This document shows, in pieces, positions 33,793-43,791 of a stretch of 64,000 bases of DNA (its first letter is position 1; each line of letters opens with the position of its first letter). Source of the DNA: Diphasiastrum complanatum (lineage: Eukaryota; Streptophyta; Lycopodiopsida; Lycopodiales; Lycopodiaceae); contig CM055109.1 in the NCBI GenBank assembly GCA_029204225.1, positions 27,550,244 through 27,614,243 of the forward strand, written 5' to 3'. A program made the translations under genes and the position numbers. Below the pieces are notes generated by a model. It saw nothing but the letters and a program-made list of their open reading frames with translations. It was not told the DNA's origin and ran no database searches.

Positions 33793-35272
33793 AGCCTCCA
33801 AAATTGCGATCTTCCTCTACGACCATCTACCACCTATGCAGTCCTCTACGGTCCTCTACAACCTCTGTGACCTCTGCAGTCCTCTGCGTTACTTTGTGAT
33901 CCCTTTGTGTTCCTCTGCGACCTCTGCCATCCATACGGTCCTCTGTGGTCCCTAATGCGGTCCATCTGTGATCCTCTACGACCTCTGCGACCTCTGAGGT
34001 CCCTAATGCGGTCCCTCTGTGATCCTCTGCGGTCCCTCTGTGGTCCTCTGCGACCTCCTTTCCTCTGTGGCCTCTACGACCCCTGCGGTCCTCTATGATC
34101 CTCTACGGTCCTCTATGAACCTCTACGACCTTTGCAGTCCCTCTGTGGTCCTCTGCGGTCCGTGGTCCTCTATGGTCCTCTACGGTCCTCCCGTCGCGGC
34201 GGGATCCTCTGCGGTCCTGTACGGTCCTCTGCGGACCTCTGTGAACTCTGCTACGGTCCTCTGCGACCTCTGCGATCTCTGCGGTCCTCTAGGTCCCTGA
34301 TGCGGTCCTCTGCGACCTCTTCGACCCTCTACGGTCCTCTGCGACCCTCTGTGGTCCTCCCGCCGCGGCAGAAGATTATGAGTTCTAGGTCTTTTACGGT
34401 CCCTCTGCAATCCTCTACGACTTCTGCAGTCCTCTACGACCTCTGCTGTCCTCTGCGGTCCCTAATGTGGTCCCTTTGCGACCTCTGCAGTCCTCTGCGA
34501 CCTCTACGGTCCTCTACAACCCTTTGCGACCATCTATGGTCCTCTGCGACCTCTGCGGTCCTCAATGAGCGACCTCTGCAGTCCTCTGCGGTCCCTCTAT
34601 GGTCCTCTGCACTCCTCCCACCGCGGCGGGAGGTTCTGAGTTCTACGGTCCTCTACGGTCCTCAATGACCTCTGCAGTCCTCTACGGACCTCTATGACCT
34701 TTGCGACGTCTGCGGTCCTCTGCGGTCCCTAATGCGGTCCCTCTATGGTCCCCTGTAGTCCTCCGCCGCGGCGGGAGGTTCTGAGTTCTATGGTCCCCTA
34801 CAGACCTCTGCGACCCTCCACAACCTCGGTGGTCCCTCTGCAACCTTTGCAGTCCTCTGCGGTCCCTCTACGATCCCTCTGCGGTCCTCTGTGGTCCCTC
34901 CCGCCGCGGCGGGAGATTCTGTGTTCTACGGTCCTCTGTGGTCCTCTGCAGTCCTCTACGATCCTCTGCAACCTCTGCTACCTTTGCCACCCTCTACGGT
35001 CCTCTACGACCCTCTATGGTCCCTCTGCGGTCCACCCGCCGCGGCAGTGGAGCCTCAAAAATTGCGATCCTCCTCTGCGACCCTTTGCGATCTATGCGGT
35101 CATGTGTGGTCCTCTATGGTCGTCTGCCCTCTGCGGTCCTCTGCGTCCTCTATGGTCCTCTACGGTCCTTAATGCGGTCCCTCTGTCGTCCTCTACGACC
35201 TCTTAGGTCCTCTACGGTCCTCTGCAGTCCCTCTGCAGTCCTCTGCGGTTCCTAATGTGGTCCCTCTGTGGT

Positions 35273-35292
35273 CCTCCCGCCGCGGCGGGAGG
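35273..35292. repeat. Last array palindrome, perfect G/C form
   Basis: Consensus form, 60 bp before the array stops at the first base of a Gypsy LTR. Confidence 0.95.
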
Positions 35293-35352
35293 TTTTGAGT
35301 TCTACGGTCCTCTGCAGTCCCTCTGCGGTCTTCTGCAACCTCTGCGGTCCTC

Positions 35353-36169
35353 TGTGTTGGGGGTATTCCCGACGAAGTATAAATAAATAAAATCGTCCAA
35401 TAAAATGTGTTGCGAGGGCATGGCATCCTGCGCGTATAAGCCCATGGTCCAATGAGCACACAAGCTAAGCTGTAAATAAAATAATAGGCTTGGGCCCTTT
35501 GTAATTAAAATAAAACTTGAGGCCCAAAGTCAATTTTAAACTTAGAGATTATTTTTTTAGAGTTGGCTCCAGTTTTGGACTCACATGAATCTTGTGATTT
35601 CCAATGTACTTTTTGTGGACCCTTGGATCAAGTTGGGTCCAAGATGAATGGATAAGATCAATGTAAATATTAGCCACCAGGATTTTGGGGCAAGGGCCTT
35701 CTCCATATTATAAAAAGACACCATTTGTACTCTATTTCCATGCTTAATGAGAAAGAGGAAACTCTACCAATTTAGAGAACCAAGCATCCTCAATTGCTAA
35801 GCACTCATGCTAATGCTTTTTGTTGTGTGTTTCTGATTGTTTTCATTTCTATATTGTTGTTTTGATAGTTATGGTTTCTCCATTAGCATGCATTGAGCTT
35901 TTGAGCTAACTTCCCCCTCAACTCTATTTCTCTCTTTCTCTCTTCTCCTCCTTCCTCTTCGATTCTACCCTTTTCTTTCACCAACAATCATGATGAAGTT
36001 AGCTTAGGGAAGTAGAGTTAGTGTGAGTAGTGTTAGTGGAAGTAGAGTTAGATAAAACGTAGGAAACTAACTAAAAGTAGCATCTATGCATAGTTAGGTG
36101 CCTATCCAGTGACTTAACCCTTGTTGACAGGCGGGAGGGCTATTACAACGTTGGATCGAAGACCCTACA
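35353..36169 (+). repeat. Gypsy LTR (Tat/Athila-like), 817 bp
   Basis: Starts TGTTGGGGGTATTCC at the exact end of the satellite array and ends GACCCTACA, one base before a primer-binding site. The ends TGTTGGG/CCCTACA are inverted repeats with one mismatch. A TATA box is at 35709-35717. An alternative right edge, CCAACA at 35986, would give 634 bp and perfect 6 bp inverted ends, but would leave the primer-binding site 185 bp away. No partner LTR was found. Confidence 0.78.
35709..35717 (+). promoter_or_regulatory. TATA box of the Gypsy LTR
   Basis: TATAAAAAG, about 355 bases into the LTR, a normal position for the U3 promoter. Confidence 0.55.
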
Positions 36170-36170
36170 C

Positions 36171-36188
36171 TAGCGCCGTTGCCGGGGA
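36171..36188 (+). promoter_or_regulatory. Gypsy primer-binding site (tRNA-Asp-like)
   Basis: TAGCGCCGTTGCCGGGGA matches, with one substitution, the TGGCGCCGTTGCCGGGGA sequence typical of plant Tat/Athila elements. It fixes plus-strand orientation for this LTR. The following bases (CTTTTTAGAGTAG near 36225) also resemble those leaders. Confidence 0.8.
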
Positions 36189-36530
36189 TATGTTTTCACT
36201 AACTAGTGTAGTTGTATTATTTCTTGCTTTTTAGAGTAGTTTTAGGTAGATTTTTGGGAGTTTAGAGCTAGTTTTCTATATTTTTTTGTGTTTGGACTGT
36301 TCACAACTAGTGGAAGATGTGTAAGAGGGTAAAGGAGGCCCTGAACAGCCTCTAAGGGCTTGAAGCCCGAACCAACCAGCCAAAAAATCCAAAAAACACC
36401 AATCTGCATTTTGGAAGGAAAAAGAGCCTGAAATCTCATCAGATTTTAATATCTCCAAAACCAGTAAGAGTTAACCCTTGCATGACTGGCAGCAGCTCTA
36501 GGGTACTGTCCCAGACCTGCATAGAAGCCT

Positions 36531-37100
36531 GCGAGAGTTAGTTCCAAGCAGATTGCAAAAATAGAGAAAATCATAAAAAATTCAAAAAACCCTTGAAAAA
36601 ATCCAAAAAATCCTCACCGGAACTCTCGTAGAGCCCTTTGAAGTTCCATCTCAGTGAGATCAAGATACAAAGAAGTTTGCGAGAATTAGTTTGATGTCTG
36701 AGTGTCTGTGTGAGAGTTCCCAGTGAAAAAAGACGGGAAAGTATCAGAGAACCCTCGCAGACGCCAAAATTTTCAGTTCTAGTGCACAAGAACTCTCGCA
36801 GAGGATTCTGAGATTCCATCTCTGAGAGACAAGGACACATAAGAGCCTACGAGAGTTAGTTTGATTCTAGTGAGCAGAAAATTGGGTTTAAGTGTTAAAA
36901 AATCACTAAAAAGTGAAGATCTAGCAAATCCTTCCAATAAGAACTCTCGCAGACCCTCTCAATCGATTCAGAATGTCAATTTCCAGTGATGAAGCTTGCG
37001 AGAGTTAGTATAGAGATCTGGTGAAGATCAAGCCAAAATAGTGATTCTAGACCCTCGCATACAGTGAAATTTTCAGTTAGTGCGAGAGTTAACTCTCGCA
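36531..37100. repeat. Leader with alternating TGCGAGAGTTA half-sites
   Basis: The word TGCGAGAGTTAG and its reverse complement AACTCTCGCA, exact or nearly so, occur about ten times, for example near 36530, 36625, 36677, 36791, 36847, 36943, 37007 and 37081. Spacing is irregular, 40-100 bp, and orientation alternates. Between them lie retrotransposon leader-like bases with no convincing frame. Confidence 0.85.
37081..37100. repeat. Perfect 20 bp palindrome in the leader
   Basis: TGCGAGAGTTAACTCTCGCA is its own reverse complement and joins two of the half-sites head to head. Confidence 0.97.
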
Positions 37101-37134
37101 GAAATTTCCATAGTGAGATCTAACTCAGATTCAG

Positions 37135-37650
37135 CTACTGTGATCCTTGACCGGACGATATACCGATGGCTACAAGGGCGGCCTCAGTGACGTGCACCTT
37201 GTGTGTTGCTCCCTGAAAGGTGATATAAAATTTGGATTTCTTTTCCTTCCACATACTGAAGGCAAGAGTGATGAAATCCATGTTGATTCTGCCAGAAAAG
37301 GCTCTCTCATGAATACTCATCACAGTGAGCAGATGCTCCGCAAGGGTCATCCACCGAGTGGCCATGCTTGTGCTAGAAAAGATCATGATGTCCGTTGCAG
37401 ATGGGACATCACGATGGATAGTATAACGTGTAGATTGGAAAGTATCTGTAGACGACAGGATGAGCAGAAAGGAAATGTAAGACGCTGCGCGAAAGTATAT
37501 CAGAAAGCAGTTCAGGAAGTTTGGAAGGCTTTGGTCGCGGAAAAAATTTGCAAGAGTTTCACTAGCACAAGTGAGGAATGAATCGAATTCAGCCAACTTA
37601 TAGGTGAATTTGGTGGGTCCATTACACTGAATACTAGTTTGGCTGATCAA
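37135..37650 (-). pseudogene. Extra frame downstream of Gypsy A integrase, function unknown
   Basis: A 171-codon frame starting about 700 bases after integrase. It reads LAEFDSFLTCASETLANFF, IHERAFSGRINMDFITLAF and KVHVTEAALVAIGIS. A relative occupies the same position in element B (50934-51640) and continues there for about 100 more codons with a segment reading LLDAITEPVMHATAQLLNNY. Some plant Tat and Athila elements carry a third frame here, sometimes called env-like. I see no signal peptide or membrane segment strong enough to call it that, and I do not recognise the family. Confidence 0.55.
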
Positions 37651-37940
37651 TTATGAACCAAAATTGGCAAGCATGTACAATACTGTGAAAATAGGCTATA
37701 AAAATCTCGGGGAAGGTTTCTGGAGATCTGAACCTATCAGGCGAACGTTTTCCAGGGTTGGCGAAGGATGAACCTTCGCCCAAGAGGGTCCTTCGCCCAG
37801 GTACTGTCATAAATGTATTTTTTTCAAGATTTGAGGCTATGGCCAATCTAATTTTGACATTTTAAAATCATCTAGCAGGTCGACGAAGGTCCATAATGAG
37901 AGTAAGGTGCTCGACGGTTATAAAAGAATTCTCATTTTAT

Positions 37941-37995
37941 ATAGCACGTCCACGTGCTATGTTTTGGAGGTTTATATAGCACGTCAGCGTGCTAT
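37941..37995. repeat. Two tandem hairpin palindromes (ATAGCACG type)
   Basis: 37941-37960 reads ATAGCACGTCCACGTGCTAT (9 bp arms around CC). 37976-37995 reads ATAGCACGTCAGCGTGCTAT (8 bp arms around TCAG). They are 15 bp apart within the untranslated stretch before the extra frame. The matching stretch of element B lacks both. Confidence 0.93.
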
Positions 37996-38347
37996 CTTTA
38001 AAGAAAATGGCATATTACTGATACTTCGCCTAGCTCTAAAACTAAATTTTTCCTGGACAGGAACCTTCGCCCAACTCAAATTAGATAAATCTAAATGGAT
38101 GTACAGTCTGGAGGCTCAACGAAGGTTTCTGATACGGTATAGGCCACATATGACCAAAACAGTGAGTTTCTAAGTCATTTTTCATCAAAAATACTGTTCT
38201 TCCTTTTTGCCATGCTGATGACTTTTCTGACTTTTGCTTGTCGGTCTTTTCTCATTTTTTTTTCACTGTCTTTTTCACACAAAACTGAACAAATGAAATA
38301 TTGAAAACAACAAATTGAAAAACAAATAAAATCAAAAATCCTTGAGA

Positions 38348-39499
38348 TCAGGGTTGTTGATCTGACGGAGCCGGCTGCCAAAACTTGCGTAATCGACTGC
38401 CATTCATTGAAGTATCAAATCGTTTTCCATCCAAGTGCTCAAGAATTACTGCACCATAGTTCAAGATTTCCTTCACTTTATATGGGCCTTCAGTTGTAAA
38501 CTTCAATTTTCTCTTGATCAGCTTGGTTTTGTACATTAATGCAAGATCTCCTGCTTTCAGATCTTTTTTGTGCAATCGACAATCATGCCATGCCTTCCGG
38601 CGGGCTTTCTCTGCTGCTAATGCATGAACTGCCATCAATTGGGTTTCACATAGTTTGTGCAACGCTTCATGACGTAGTTGTAAAGACTTGTCATCATTTA
38701 ACTATATTGTTGCCGCTATGCGTAAAGATGGAATTAAAAATTCAATCAGCATGACAACATCTTGACCATAGACCAGTTGAAAGGGTGTTTGAGTAGTGCT
38801 ATTTTTGTAAGAGATTCTGAATGCCCATAATACTACATACAGTTTATGTTCCCAATTAGATCGACTCGCTTCAACTGTCTTTGTGATAATGGTGCAGAGA
38901 ATCTTACTGGAAGATTCAGCTTGGCCATTCCCTCTGGAATAGTAGGGAGTGCTAAATCTATGTATAACAAAAAAATCTTCCAGTAAACACTTTATTGTTT
39001 GATTAACAAAGTGTGTACCCCGGTCACAGACAATCTCAATCGGACATCCAAATCTGATTATAATATTTTCATACAGAAACTTGGCCGTAGATTTCGCATC
39101 AGCAACTTTGATAGCTTTGACTTCAACTCACTTGATCATATAATCAGTTGCTACGATAATGTATCGGACCTGAAATCCTTGCGCGGCAGGATGAATAGGA
39201 CCAACATAATCCAGTCCCCATTTTTCAGATGATGTTTGCGATAAAACCGGATGCAAGGGTTCATGGTTTTGTCGAGTAGGTCGTCGTGCTTGCTGGCAAA
39301 CATCACATGTCTGAATAAAATTTTCTGTGTTCTTATGAAGCGTAGGCCACCAACAATCTGATTGCAAAAGCTTGCGAACAGTAATATCTGTAGAGAAGTG
39401 TCCACCGCCCATGCCATCATGTGAAAACATGATTAAATCTGGGACTTCATGCGGTAAAACACATCTTTGTAGAATGGTATTCGATCCACGACGATACAA
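38348..39499 (-). pseudogene. Gypsy A integrase
   Basis: Joins element DNA to the host chromosome. The zinc-binding region reads GGHFSTDITVRKLLQSDCWW to CDVCQQARRP, and the core reads GLDYVGPIHP, then CDRGTHFVN. A TGA near 39127 replaces the Trp seen in element B (MTKW). The C-terminal part, LHKKDLKAGDLALMYKTK through RLRKFWQPAP, is open to the stop at 38348. Integrase residues from about 39120 to 38660 are readable but with stops. Confidence 0.88.
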
Positions 39500-40521
39500 T
39501 TGTCCTACAATTAACTAATAAGGTTGAGCCTTATGAATCAATTGTCTCTTTTGTACTTTTGTCAAGGGGTCATTCGGTTGTCCTAGCATCAGGTACTCAA
39601 CAATATCTGCGGCCCACTCAGGTACTGCTTTGACATAGAACAATGCAGCATCTAGTAATTCATCATCCACTTCAGTGTTAACTGGTACGGATTCGATTCA
39701 CGAAACGTGATCGGCTAGATAATGTTGCTTTCCCTTTCGAACCACAATTTGAAAGTCAAATTTAGTTAATAACAATAACTATCTTGCAATACGTCCAGTA
39801 TTGCATGTCTTGTTTACCAAGTAAAGTAACGGCTGGTGATCCGTATAAAATACAAAGTGCGTTTCCATGAGGTAATGACGAAGTTTTTGAACAGAAAAAT
39901 CATGGCTAACGCTTCACGTTCTGTTGTTGAATAATTCTTCTCTGGATCTGTAAGTTGTCTGCTTGCAAATCATATAGGATAATCCTTCTTATAATCTCCT
40001 GGCTGCGTCAAAACTGATCCAATGGTATATTTTGAGGCATCCGTATGAACATGAAATTCAATCATCCAATCTGGAGAATGCAGTATTGGTGTTGAAGTTA
40101 ATGCTTTTTTTAACTTTTCAAAGGCTTCTAACGCCTCTACTGTCCAAATAGGAACAATAGTCAGTTTATATATAGGTCGTGCTAAATCCGCAAAGAAGAT
40201 AATAAAAATTCGATAGTAGTTCGCATGACCCATAAACACATAAACTCCACGAATTATTATTGGCGGTGGCAATTCCACAATAACCTTGATCTTAGAATAA
40301 TCGGTGGCAATACCATGTCTTGATATCACATGTCCAAGCACAACTCCGTAGAAAACCCATATCTGGCACTTTTCTGGATTTAGAGAAATTTGATATTTGC
40401 GGCATCTTTCAAATACTTTCTCCAATCGATCCAGGTGGTCTACATCTGTACTATGTACTCCCAGGTCATCCAAGTAAATTTCAAGGAATTTTTGCAGATA
40501 ATCTTTAAAAGCAAATTGCAT
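39500..40521 (-). pseudogene. Gypsy A reverse transcriptase 3' part and RNase H
   Basis: Starts inside reverse transcriptase with EIYLDDLGVHS, where the YLDD catalytic pair is intact, then CRKYQISLNPEKCQ and LGHVISRHGIATDYSKIK. The RNase H begins near FHVHTDASKYTIGSVLTQPG. After a stop at 39970 it continues to LRHYLMETHFVLYTDHQPLL and the tail ADHVS. In-frame stops make it inactive. Confidence 0.87.
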
Positions 40522-40565
40522 TACTCATTGGAACGAACTTGGTGTATTACAGAGTCCAAACGGCG

Positions 40566-41681
40566 TTACTTTGTAAGCATAGGTGCCCCATTCTGTTGCA
40601 AAAGCGGTTTGTGGCGATCGGCAGTTGCAATCTTAACCTGGTTGTAACCACTAAATCCATCCAGGAAACTATAAGCTTCCGCTCCAGCAAGGCAATCCAA
40701 AATGCTTTCAGTAAAAGGTGACGGAAAGTGATCCTTCCGCGTCACTTTGTTCAACGCCTTAAGATTCACACAAATTCTCAACTTCTCATTCTTTTTAGGA
40801 ACAATGACAATTGGTGAGATCCATTTAGTATGCTCGATCTCATAAATAAAATCGGCATCAAACAGCCTCTGAAGTTCTTTCTTTATCAGATCCGCAACAT
40901 TAGGATTACAGCGATAGAACTTTGTAACCTTTGGAACTGCATCAGGTACTAAAGGTATGGTATGTTCAATCACTGATGTCGGAATACCCTTCAGATCTTG
41001 ATAAGTCCATGCAAAGAAATCTTGATACTTAATAAGTAACATGCGGAGTGCTTGATATTGTTTAGGATTAAGTTGTGATCCAACTTGTATAATCTTTTTC
41101 GATTCTCTTGGTTCAGCAAGATTCATTGGCAGTGTCCTAGCTGGGCCATCGTAAACATCTTTTGAATCTGGCACGTGTTCTTCAAGTTCACGATGTGCTT
41201 TAGGTAACATGATAACCACATCATCCAATGTATAACGTTTAAAATGTTTGGGCATATCATGTTGAACTACATCTGCTTGTTCCTTTTCGAAAGAACTTGT
41301 CTTGGATCTTCGCTTAGTCTTCTTAGCAGGAATTGATCGTGGAGGTGATGACTTCCGAGACGATGATGTCTTACTAGAATTCTGATTTGTAGAATCATCC
41401 TCGACTTTTCCTTTGTCTTTATCTAGTAAGGGTGGCACATTCGCTAAATCAATCTTTTGAGGAGGATTTTCCCATTTCAGGACCATATTATATTGTTGCT
41501 TAGCTTGTTTCTTCGTCATCGATCCTGTGATCCTATCTTCCTTCAATATAACTACTTTAGGCGGTTTTATTGTTGGTTCATCAGGAATATTACGCACTCC
41601 AAATCTGGTCAGATCCATATGATTTAGAATCTGCTCATCCGTGAGTTCTGCATTGCCATCATAAGTCAAGGCATGACTCAA
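40566..41681 (-). pseudogene. Gypsy A protease-RT linker and reverse transcriptase 5' part
   Basis: A 371-codon open stretch. The first 170 or so residues are a lysine- and serine-rich linker (KTSSSRKSSPPRS). Reverse transcriptase follows: FFAWTYQDLKGI, TKWISPIVIVPKKNEKLRIC, KALNKVTRKDHFPSPF and SFLDGFSGYNQVKIA with its first catalytic Asp. The frame changes at about 40566 just before the YLDD half in the next entry. Confidence 0.9.
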
Positions 41682-42059
41682 AGGTATGAGATCATTTTCA
41701 ATCAGATATGGTATAGGTTCCGTTGATATCTAAGCTACGTTCAGTACATTCAATGGAAACGTGATTGGTGTATCCAAAGTTCGATCTAATAAGGAAATCT
41801 CGCTCAAATCTGATTAATTATCTTGTTGAAACATATATCCTATTGTTGTACAATCAATTGTTGCAAGAGCTTCATTCTAGTTGACAATATCGGTTTGAAA
41901 ATCGTAATGAACTCCCAAATTTTTCTCTGGACAGTCACAAGTATGATTCGTTGTTGACGAATCGTCATCTTCTTTTTGAACCACTGGTTTGATAGTCCAA
42001 GTTGTAGGATCAACTTTAAATACACGTTCACGATTTTCAAGAGTGATTTTTTCGGTACC

Positions 42060-42541
42060 CTAGTTATGAATCACTTGCGCAACTCGTAACCATGGACGTT
42101 CCAATAGAACTCGATAGACATTTGGCGCTTTTGGTAAGTCCATTACTACGAAAGTAATGACGAATTGTACTCCCACAATTCTGACAGGTATATCTTCAAC
42201 CATTCCACGCGGACGAACTGTTGTTTGATTAGCTAGCTTAATGGCAAAAGTCGCAGCTTGATCTTTGTAAGACCCCATTTTGCACATAACTTTGTAGAAA
42301 TCAGGTTAACTCCTGAATCGCCATCTATCACAGCTGCTTCCTTAGGAAATTGTCTATGTTGTATCGGCAGAGTAATATTTTTTTGTTCACTTTCCCAAGC
42401 AGCTCCAACATAAAGTACTTCATTAGATTCTTCAAATCCAGCGCAAAAAAGTGGCTCCTGATGGACTTTTGGTTTTGCTTGAGCTAACTTTTGCGCTAAG
42501 ACTTCTTTTGTTTTTGGTACCAACTTCAGAAACTCTCCCAA
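42060..42541 (-). pseudogene. Gypsy A aspartic protease
   Basis: The active-site strand reads AAVIDGDSGVNLIS. Its C-terminal half lies in a second frame with MVEDIPVRIVGVQFVITF and YRVLLERPWLRVAQVIHN, the pattern of plant Gypsy proteases. A frame change near 42260 splits the two halves. Matures gag-pol in the virus-like particle. Confidence 0.78.
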
Positions 42542-42935
42542 TGAAATATTAATCTTGCTAGATAATATATTTATGAGAATTCTATTTGCGGCGCTTCTGG
42601 TTCAGTCAGCTTGAAGGGTTCTTCATGATGATGCAACTGATCATTCATATCTATATGTGAATTTCTTGGAGGTTGCAATGGTGAAGAACGAACTTCAGCT
42701 GTTGTTTTAGCAGCTTCAAGCTCTTCTTCTTCTTGCAGATGTTTGATCCACTGTCTCATATCCTGATATCTTCTTTTTTCTTCATGGAGATTTGGATAGA
42801 CTCTCGATGTTGTTGGTATAAATCGTTCAATGGTATAGAATCAGCAGGTACTGGATCCACTACTAGTTCTTTATGCTTTTGTGCTCTAGTGACCACCATC
42901 AAGGGTACACTTGATTTATTCTAAGCTACTGGTCT

Positions 42936-43710
42936 TCACTTGATTGTTATTAAATTTACGAAAGCTGTAGCTGGTGGTGGCTTCGGTCTTGCTGGACAGT
43001 CTTTATAGCAATGCCCATAACCACAGTCACGACAGAATGGTACAAATTTTCCTTTATTTGGACATTCTGCAGCTTTGTGATTTTCTCCACATGCAAAGCA
43101 TCCAAGCGGTGCTCTGGTCCAATTTCTAGAGGCTTGTTGTTGCACGGCAGCATAAATAGCATACTGTTATGAAGATCCACTTGCTTGATCAGTACCATAG
43201 TTCCATTGCTCGGTACTTATGTATGGTTCTGGTTCCATCAAATTGGCAGGAGGAGCGGAGTGCTTTGGTGGGGCAAGTGAGGCTAAACGTTCAGAGTATC
43301 CAAGAGCAAATTGTCGAGGTCTAGCTACTGGATTTCCTCCATACTGTGGTTCTCGATATCCCATTTGGGCATACCGTTGCTGAATTATCCGAGGGTTGAA
43401 GTTGCAAAAAGCAATCATGATCAGACGAATTACACAAATGACATACACTGATTTTCATTCGTTTTTTCAATTAAGGACACTCATTCACTGTGTGATTTCC
43501 TGTGCAGATAGAACACCAGACATTTTCCCTAGTATGAAAAGTCTTCGCAAACTTTTCAAGTTCTTTGTTCGTTTTTCCGTGGAAATCTTCCAATGCTTTG
43601 ATCTTCTCATCAAATTGCGACTGCAACTTTTCCATCTGTTTCTGCTGGTTCTTCCCAAGTTTCTTGAACTCATTGAGCATCAAATCTGCAGTAGCGTTGG
43701 CATTCGTTGA
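42936..43710 (-). pseudogene. Gypsy A gag C-terminal part with zinc knuckles
   Basis: Contains CFACGENHKAAEC and CRDCGYGHCYKDC, two cysteine-histidine knuckles of nucleocapsid type, followed by a proline-rich tail. Upstream, a coiled-coil-like stretch (LGKNQQKQMEKLQSQFDEK) leads to WCSICTGNHTVNEC, a further knuckle. The three pieces are in different frames. Confidence 0.78.
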
Positions 43711-43791
43711 TGCAATAGTGGTGGATGTCGTAGTAGTCTGCCCCCTGCTGTATAAGACAACATACTGATATTCGGCTCATCATCTGAATCT

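Larger units (their letters stand above)
22468..35352. repeat. 12.9 kb satellite-like array of 9-10 bp units punctuated by palindromes
   Basis: Nearly every base belongs to alternating short units of the form GCGGTCCTCT (10 bp) or GCGACCTCT (9 bp), with variants in which CG becomes TG or CA. A longer cassette recurs: CCCTAATGCGGTCCCTCTG, about 12 bases of unit, then a 20 bp GC palindrome centred on CCGCGG, then TTCTGAGTTCTACGG or a relative. I count about 51 palindrome positions. Landmarks recur at regular distances: GCGGTAGCTTTG near 22581, 24211, 25073 and 26702 (steps 1630, 862, 1629), and a TTCTCA-type palindrome flank at 23511, 26065 and 28621 (steps 2554, 2556). The plus strand is pyrimidine-rich. 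Long open frames here are artefacts of the composition. Confidence 0.97.

Noticed and set aside
22468-35352. Dozens of open frames of 60-240 codons on both strands
   Set aside because: They are a by-product of the short C/T-rich unit, which contains few stops in any frame. The peptides are low-complexity repeats of Ser, Leu, Pro and Arg.
22468-35352. CRISPR-like array
   Set aside because: There are no spacers of constant length, the repeats are contiguous, and the DNA is plant nuclear.
35353-35986. Shorter LTR ending CCAACA at 35986
   Set aside because: Attractive inverted ends, but the primer-binding site lies at 36171, directly after the alternative end at 36169.
36571-36840. 89-codon frame on the minus strand in the Gypsy leader
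   Set aside because: No family features; it overlaps the half-site repeats and lies antisense to the leader.
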